NCBI GenBank assembly: GCA_015484555.1
Contig: WFMZ01000031.1
Location: 1-50,429, forward strand
DNA from: Hydrogenovibrio sp.
Lineage (GTDB): Bacteria > Pseudomonadota > Gammaproteobacteria > Thiomicrospirales > Thiomicrospiraceae
DNA length: 50,429 nt
Reading direction: 5' to 3'
This document shows, one piece after another, positions 45,876-50,429 of the stretch; position 1 is the stretch's first letter; each line of letters begins with the position of its first letter. Made by a program: the position numbers and the translations under genes. The notes below the pieces were generated by a model, which was given only the letters and a program-made list of their open reading frames with translations, ran no database searches and was not told where the DNA came from.

Positions 45876-45942
45876 GAGTCGTTCTCCATTTGATTATTCA
45901 ATTTTTATACACCAATTTTATACAGATGTTTGGCTTGCGTTA

Positions 45943-45972
45943 GTTATATCAGCGTTGCTTCCACCCTGTCAA
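45943..45972 (-). promoter_or_regulatory. Sigma-70 promoter of hupB
   Basis: TTGACA (minus strand, 45972-45967), 18-base spacer and TATAAC (45948-45943), about 68 bases upstream of the hupB ATG. It lies in the lon-hupB spacer, so hupB can be expressed independently of lon. Confidence 0.7.
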
Positions 45973-46009
45973 GCAAAGACATTGAAATTTTCATCTTTTT
46001 AGCTATTTA

Positions 46010-48448
46010 TTAATGCGTATTAATCATTTTCTCTAAATTTTTAGCTAAATCAACTTTAGAGGCTAGTTTATTGTCTATATTAGCATCATCTTCTATAGTT
46101 TCATCATTTAGCGGGTTTGGCTCTTTTTCAAGCGCTAAAGATAGCACCTCATCAATCCATCTAACCGGGTAAATTTCCAACCCTTCAGTTACTTCTGCTT
46201 CCATTTCGGTTAAATCGCGTTTATTCTCAAAAGGAATAAGCACTCTTTTGATTCCACCACGAGTCGCTGCAAGTAATTTTTCTTTTAAACCACCAATGGG
46301 TAACACTTCACCTCTTAGGGTAATTTCTCCCGTCATAGCCACATCAGAACGAACAGGAATGCCGGTTAAAATAGAAGCTATGGCGGTGCAGATAGCGATT
46401 CCCGCACTAGGACCATCTTTTTTAATCGCACCCTCAGGGAAATGTAGGTGAATATCTTTTTCTTCATAGAAAGCATCATCTAACCCTAACTGCTTAGAGC
46501 GCGAACGAATCACGCTCATGGCTGTCTGGGTTGATTCTTGCATAACAGAACCTAACTGCCCTGTTGAGCTGTGCTTACCTTTACCAGGCATTGCCGTCGC
46601 CTCTATACGCAAAAGATCTCCACCCACTCTAGTCCAAGCTAAGCCTGCAACCTGCCCTATTTGATTTCGTTCGTCAGCTAAACCAAATCGATACTTTGAA
46701 ACCCCTAAATAGTCTTCCAAATTTTCACTTGAAATTGTAATAGGCGCCACAGCTTCATTCATCACTAAGCGTTTAACCGATTTACGACATATCTTAGCTA
46801 AGTTTTGACTTAATAGGCGTACACCCGCTTCTCTTGTATAGGTTTGAATAATGGAAAAAATGGCACTTTCCTCTATTTGAAGTTCACTCTCTTTCAAACC
46901 ATGATTTTTAATTTCTTTCGGCAATAAGTGTAAGTCGGCAATATTTTGCTTTTCACTTTCGGTATAACCAGATAAATTAATAATTTCCATTCTGTCTAAT
47001 AAAGCTTCAGGAATGTCCATCGAATTAGAGGTGGCGATAAACATAACATCAGACAAGTCATAATCAACCTCTAGATAATGGTCGTTAAATGCTTTGTTTT
47101 GTTCAGGATCTAGAACTTCAAGTAGTGCACTAGCAGGATCACCACGGTGATCTTGTGCCATCTTGTCAATTTCATCTAATAAAAATAATGGGTTTTTAGT
47201 CCCTGCTATTTTCATTTTCTGAAGGATTCTGCCTGGCATCGCCCCTAAATAGGTCTTTCTATGCCCACGTATTTCCGCCTCATCACGCACACCACCTAGT
47301 GACATACGAACATATTTTCGGTTTGTGGCTTCAGCAATAGAACGAGCCAAGGATGTCTTACCCACCCCTGGTGGTCCTACTAAGCATAAGATGGGCCCTT
47401 TCATTTTATTAACACGCTTCTGGACAGCTAGATATTCAACAATACGTTCTTTTACTTTTTCAAGACCGTAGTGACGCTCGTCCAATACTTTTTGTGCTTT
47501 TACTAAGTTTTTAGAAACTCGACTTTTCTTTTTCCAAGGAACTGACAACAACCAATCAATATAAGTTCTGACAATATTGGCATCCGGCGACTGTGGAGAC
47601 ATTTGCTTAAACTTCTTCAGCTCTTCCTGTGCAATTTTCTTGGCTTCTAAAGGCATTCCAGCTTCTTCAATTCGCCCTTCAAACTTAGTTATTTCATTAC
47701 TGCCCTCTTCTTCACCCTCTCCCAACTCATCATGAATAGCCTGTAACTTAGTATTTAGGTAAAAGTTACGTTGAGTTTTATCCATTTTCTTTTTAACACG
47801 TTGGTTAATTCTATCTTCTGACTCTAATAACTCAATTTCAGTATTAATAATACCCAGTAACTTTTCTAGGCGTTCAGACATAGACAGTAATTCTAAAAGT
47901 GATTGTTTCTCTTCAACACTCAGCTTCATATTCGCTGAAACGGTATCAACTAAGCGATGTGGATCATGAGATTTCTGAATACTTTTTTGGACTTCTGAAG
48001 GAATTTTTTTCTTTAAATCAGCGTACTGCTGAAAACTGCTTTGAATAGCACGAATTAAGGCTTGCTGATCTTCTCCTGCATGCTCAACTGTTTCAACTTG
48101 CTGAATATCGCCTATCAAAAAGTTATCTTGATCTATTAAGCTAACCAATTCAAAACGTTTTACACCCTCAACCAGTACCTTTAAGGTACCATCTGGTAGC
48201 TTAAGTAACTGTAGGATATTGGCCATGACACCAACTTGGTATAATTCATCTTGCTTAGGCGATTTTTGAGCAGAGTCTTGCTGAGAGACTAGGAATATCT
48301 GCTTATCAGCTTTCATTGCCGCATTCAACGTATTCATAGACTTTTCACGCCCAACAAATAGTGGAATAACCATGCCAGGAAAAACCACGACATCTCTTAG
48401 TGCTAAAACAAAAACATTGGTTTTAAATTCGATTTGCTCAATATCCAT
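46010..48448 (-). CDS. lon: ATP-dependent protease La (Lon)
   Basis: Lon degrades misfolded and regulatory proteins. The 812-residue protein has the LON substrate-binding N-domain (about 8-205), a coiled region, the AAA+ module with Walker [11 protein letters not shown] and Walker [10 protein letters not shown], and the protease domain with catalytic S681 in KDGPSAGIA and K724 in [10 protein letters not shown]. The length is close to E. coli (784). Its order with clpX, clpP and hupB is conserved. The start ATG has only a weak ribosome site. I looked for a heat-shock promoter upstream and saw no convincing one. Confidence 0.98.
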   Translation of the reverse strand: MDIEQIEFKTNVFVLALRDVVVFPGMVIPLFVGREKSMNTLNAAMKADKQIFLVSQQDSAQKSPKQDELYQVGVMANILQLLKLPDGTLKVLVEGVKRFELVSLIDQDNFLIGDIQQVETVEHAGEDQQALIRAIQSSFQQYADLKKKIPSEVQKSIQKSHDPHRLVDTVSANMKLSVEEKQSLLELLSMSERLEKLLGIINTEIELLESEDRINQRVKKKMDKTQRNFYLNTKLQAIHDELGEGEEEGSNEITKFEGRIEEAGMPLEAKKIAQEELKKFKQMSPQSPDANIVRTYIDWLLSVPWKKKSRVSKNLVKAQKVLDERHYGLEKVKERIVEYLAVQKRVNKMKGPILCLVGPPGVGKTSLARSIAEATNRKYVRMSLGGVRDEAEIRGHRKTYLGAMPGRILQKMKIAGTKNPLFLLDEIDKMAQDHRGDPASALLEVLDPEQNKAFNDHYLEVDYDLSDVMFIATSNSMDIPEALLDRMEIINLSGYTESEKQNIADLHLLPKEIKNHGLKESELQIEESAIFSIIQTYTREAGVRLLSQNLAKICRKSVKRLVMNEAVAPITISSENLEDYLGVSKYRFGLADERNQIGQVAGLAWTRVGGDLLRIEATAMPGKGKHSSTGQLGSVMQESTQTAMSVIRSRSKQLGLDDAFYEEKDIHLHFPEGAIKKDGPSAGIAICTAIASILTGIPVRSDVAMTGEITLRGEVLPIGGLKEKLLAATRGGIKRVLIPFENKRDLTEMEAEVTEGLEIYPVRWIDEVLSLALEKEPNPLNDETIEDDANIDNKLASKVDLAKNLEKMINTH

Positions 48449-48526
48449 ATACAGTCACTTTCAATAAATAGTATTTTTAATCACTTAACTCAAATTTAAA
48501 AGAGCTAAGCCTATAATTTTGGGTCG

Positions 48527-48560
48527 GAAAAGACAAAGAAGCCAGGACGATGCCTGGCTT
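48527..48560 (-). terminator. Terminator after clpX
   Basis: On the minus strand AAGCCAGG (48560-48553) pairs with CCTGGCTT (48546-48539) around a 6-base loop, followed by the T-rich tail CTTTGTCTTTT. Confidence 0.75.
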
Positions 48561-48587
48561 TAATGTAAACATGAAAATAGAAGCTGA

Positions 48588-49838
48588 CTAGCTAGAAGCT
48601 TTAGTCTCTTTTTCCTTGTACATTAAAATAGGTTTTTTAGTCCCTTTTATCACAGCCTTGTTAATCACTACCTTTTCTACATTATCTGTACTTGGCAAGT
48701 CATACATCGTATCTAGCAAGGTTTGCTCCAAGATAGATCTTAAGCCTCGTGCACCTGTTTTTCTTTCAATTGCGAGGTGCGCAATTTCACTTAAGGCGTC
48801 TTTTCTAAACTGTAATTCTGCTGATTCTAGTTCAAACATTCTCTGAAATTGCTTAACTAAAGCATTTTTAGGCTTTGTCAAGATTTGAATTAAAGCAGTT
48901 TCATCTAGTTCCGTTAAAGAAGCGATTACCGGTAAACGCCCTACAAACTCAGGAATCAATCCAAATTTAACTAAATCTTCTGGTTCAATTTTTTTAAATT
49001 TTTCTGATAAAGTATCTTTTTCACCTTCAGTTTTCACATCTGCTGAAAAACCAATGCCTACATTTTTTTCGGTACGCTGCTCAATAATATTACCCAGGCC
49101 TTCAAAAGCACCACCCACAATAAAGAGAATTTTTGATGTATCAACTTGAATTAATTCTTGGTTAGGATGCTTACGACCACCTTGTGGTGGAACATTAGCA
49201 ATCGTTCCTTCTATTAGCTTTAACAACGCCTGCTGAACACCTTCACCAGAAACATCTCTCGTAATAGAGGGATTTTCAGACTTACGCGTAATCTTATCTA
49301 TTTCATCAATATAGATAATACCTCGTTCAGCTATTTCAGGATCATTATCAGCCTGTTGAAGTAGTTTTAACACGATACTTTCAACATCTTCACCTACATA
49401 ACCAGCTTCTGTTAGCGTGGTTGCATCGGCAATTGCAAAAGGAACATCTAATAGTCTTGCTAAAGTTTGTGCTAACAATGTTTTACCGGAACCTGTTGGT
49501 CCAATCAGTAAAATATTACTTTTATTTAGCTCTACTTCATCTTTCTTATTACCGTGTTGTAAGCGCTTATAGTGGTTATAAACGGCAACAGACAATACTT
49601 TTTTAGCATGATCTTGACCAATAACATAGTCATCTAAAATGCCACTAATTTCATGAGGTGTTGGTAAGTTAGCAATTTCAAAACTACTTAACTCTTCTTC
49701 ACCAAACTCTTCTTTTAGGATGTCATTACAGAGTTCAACACACTCATCACAAATGTAAACTGAAGGGCCCGCAATTAGTTTTTTAACTTCATCTTGTGCT
49801 TTGCCACAGAATGAACAATAAAGGTTTTTTTCACTCAT
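48588..49838 (-). CDS. clpX: ATP-dependent Clp protease ATP-binding subunit ClpX
   Basis: ClpX is the unfoldase that feeds ClpP. The zinc-binding domain has C8, C11, C30 and C33 ([21 protein letters not shown]); the AAA+ core has Walker A GPTGSGKT (113-120), Walker [11 protein letters not shown], and the GIGF loop ([11 protein letters not shown]) that docks on ClpP, then the sensor 2 region GARGLRS. The length of 416 residues is standard (E. coli 424). It follows clpP by 19 bases on the minus strand. Confidence 0.98.
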   Translation of the reverse strand: MSEKNLYCSFCGKAQDEVKKLIAGPSVYICDECVELCNDILKEEFGEEELSSFEIANLPTPHEISGILDDYVIGQDHAKKVLSVAVYNHYKRLQHGNKKDEVELNKSNILLIGPTGSGKTLLAQTLARLLDVPFAIADATTLTEAGYVGEDVESIVLKLLQQADNDPEIAERGIIYIDEIDKITRKSENPSITRDVSGEGVQQALLKLIEGTIANVPPQGGRKHPNQELIQVDTSKILFIVGGAFEGLGNIIEQRTEKNVGIGFSADVKTEGEKDTLSEKFKKIEPEDLVKFGLIPEFVGRLPVIASLTELDETALIQILTKPKNALVKQFQRMFELESAELQFRKDALSEIAHLAIERKTGARGLRSILEQTLLDTMYDLPSTDNVEKVVINKAVIKGTKKPILMYKEKETKASS

Positions 49839-49857
49839 AAATTTCTCAATTCTGCTT

Positions 49858-50429
49858 TTATACGCTACGTTGCTCTAATACTTCATCAATTAAACCATAG
49901 TCGGCCGCTTCTTGTGCTGACATAAAGTTATCACGATCTGTATCTTTTTCAATTTTCTTTAGAGTTTGACCTGTATGTTCCGCTAGTGCTTTATTCAGTT
50001 TAGATTTAATGCCTAAAATTTCTTTAGCATGAATTTCAAAGTCAGAAGCCTGGCCTTGGAAGCCTCCTAATGGCTGGTGAATCATTACGCGTGAATTCGG
50101 CAAGGCAAAGCGCTTGCCCTTTTCACCCGCTGATAACAAAAAGGAACCCATACTGGCTGCTTGCCCAATACACATGGTACTGACATTCGGCTTGATAAAA
50201 TTCATGGTGTCATAAATTGCCATACCAGCAGTCACACTTCCACCAGGAGAGTTAATATATAAATGAATATCTTTTTCTGGGTTTTCAGACTCTAAAAACA
50301 ACATTTGAGCAACAATTAAGTTTGCCATATGATCTTCAACCTGTCCGACTAAAAAGATAACGCGCTCTTTTAATAAACGAGAATAGATATCATAAGATCT
50401 TTCTCCACGGCTGGTTTGTTCTACCACCA
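49858..50429 (-). CDS. clpP: ATP-dependent Clp protease proteolytic subunit ClpP (5' truncated by window edge)
   Basis: The serine protease partner of ClpX. The catalytic residues are visible: serine in [10 protein letters not shown], histidine in [10 protein letters not shown] and aspartate in [10 protein letters not shown]. The sequence runs in from the window edge at [26 protein letters not shown], which lines up with residues about 18 onward of E. coli ClpP, so only a short N-terminal piece with the real start codon lies outside. The C-terminus EVLEQRS is as in relatives. Confidence 0.97.
   Translation of the reverse strand, partial: VVEQTSRGERSYDIYSRLLKERVIFLVGQVEDHMANLIVAQMLFLESENPEKDIHLYINSPGGSVTAGMAIYDTMNFIKPNVSTMCIGQAASMGSFLLSAGEKGKRFALPNSRVMIHQPLGGFQGQASDFEIHAKEILGIKSKLNKALAEHTGQTLKKIEKDTDRDNFMSAQEAADYGLIDEVLEQRSV

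Noticed and set aside
47358-47376. Sequence CCCACCCCTGGTGGTCC resembling the dispersed repeat
   Set aside because: It lies inside lon and encodes the conserved Walker A residues GPPGVG on the minus strand; the match stops before the GCGATTTTT part.
48261-48272. GGCGATTTTTGA resembling the repeat tail
   Set aside because: Inside the lon coding sequence and lacking the CCACCCCT half.
48449-48526. Sigma-32 heat-shock promoter before lon
   Set aside because: A CCCAAAAT-like element exists on the minus strand but no CTTGAA-like element at the right distance.

Overview
The window is a chromosomal segment from an AT-rich gammaproteobacterium. The evidence is the set of conserved gene neighbourhoods: zipA-ligA, yciB-yciI next to yciV-yciO, ubiG-mupP/gph-yciK divergent from gyrA, serC-pheA-hisC-tyrA-aroA-cmk-rpsA-ihfB, lapA-pyrF, dusA-xseA-xseB, and clpP-clpX-lon-hupB. 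A member of the Thiotrichales / Thiomicrospira-like group would fit, but that placement is an inference. I see no tRNA, rRNA, CRISPR array, prophage or transposase. Both ends cut genes: a peptide-type ABC permease on the left and clpP on the right.

Layout. 1-2851: end of a peptide/nickel-type ABC transporter (permease plus fused double ATPase) and a small membrane protein. 2993-6627: zipA, ligA, darP (yjgA). 6682-9684 (minus): a DMT exporter, a one-domain asparaginase-like protein, an S24 peptidase without a DNA-binding domain, then yciI and yciB. 9803-13180 (plus): PHP phosphoesterase (yciV/rnm), yciO, a site-2-protease homologue and rluB. 13253-16141: an AT-rich two-gene unit, a cytosine-5 DNA methyltransferase followed by an OLD-like ATPase-TOPRIM protein; this is the best candidate for an undescribed defence or restriction-like system. 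16255-20350: DUF445 protein, arfB, hrpB and a small membrane protein. 20369-21207: a BrnT-like toxin / ribbon-helix-helix antitoxin pair bracketed by two nearly identical long hairpins. 21252-23407 (minus): yciK-like SDR, mupP/gph, ubiG. 23635-36052 (plus): gyrA, then the serine/aromatic/histidine biosynthetic run into cmk, rpsA, ihfB, lapA and pyrF. 36072-40846 (minus): a sensor kinase and response regulator resembling the proteobacterial dedicated sortase pair, a double-cupin protein and rpoN. 41018-41449: a small membrane protein followed by a run of RNA hairpins. 41805-45040 (minus): dusA, xseA (with an extra N-terminal domain), xseB and an arsC-like gene. 45600-50429 (minus): hupB, lon, clpX, clpP.

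A short intergenic repeat with core CCACCCCTGGCGATTTTT occurs at six loci (eight arms). It appears as perfect 18-bp palindromes around the toxin-antitoxin pair, as a shortened hairpin after gyrA, and as single arms elsewhere. It lies outside genes in every copy, and no matching transposase is visible.

Most genes are housekeeping and well conserved. The points of interest are the methyltransferase-ATPase unit, the bracketed toxin-antitoxin cassette and its repeat family, the sortase-type two-component pair without a sortase, the domain fusion on XseA, and altered motifs in PheA and the YciK-like protein.
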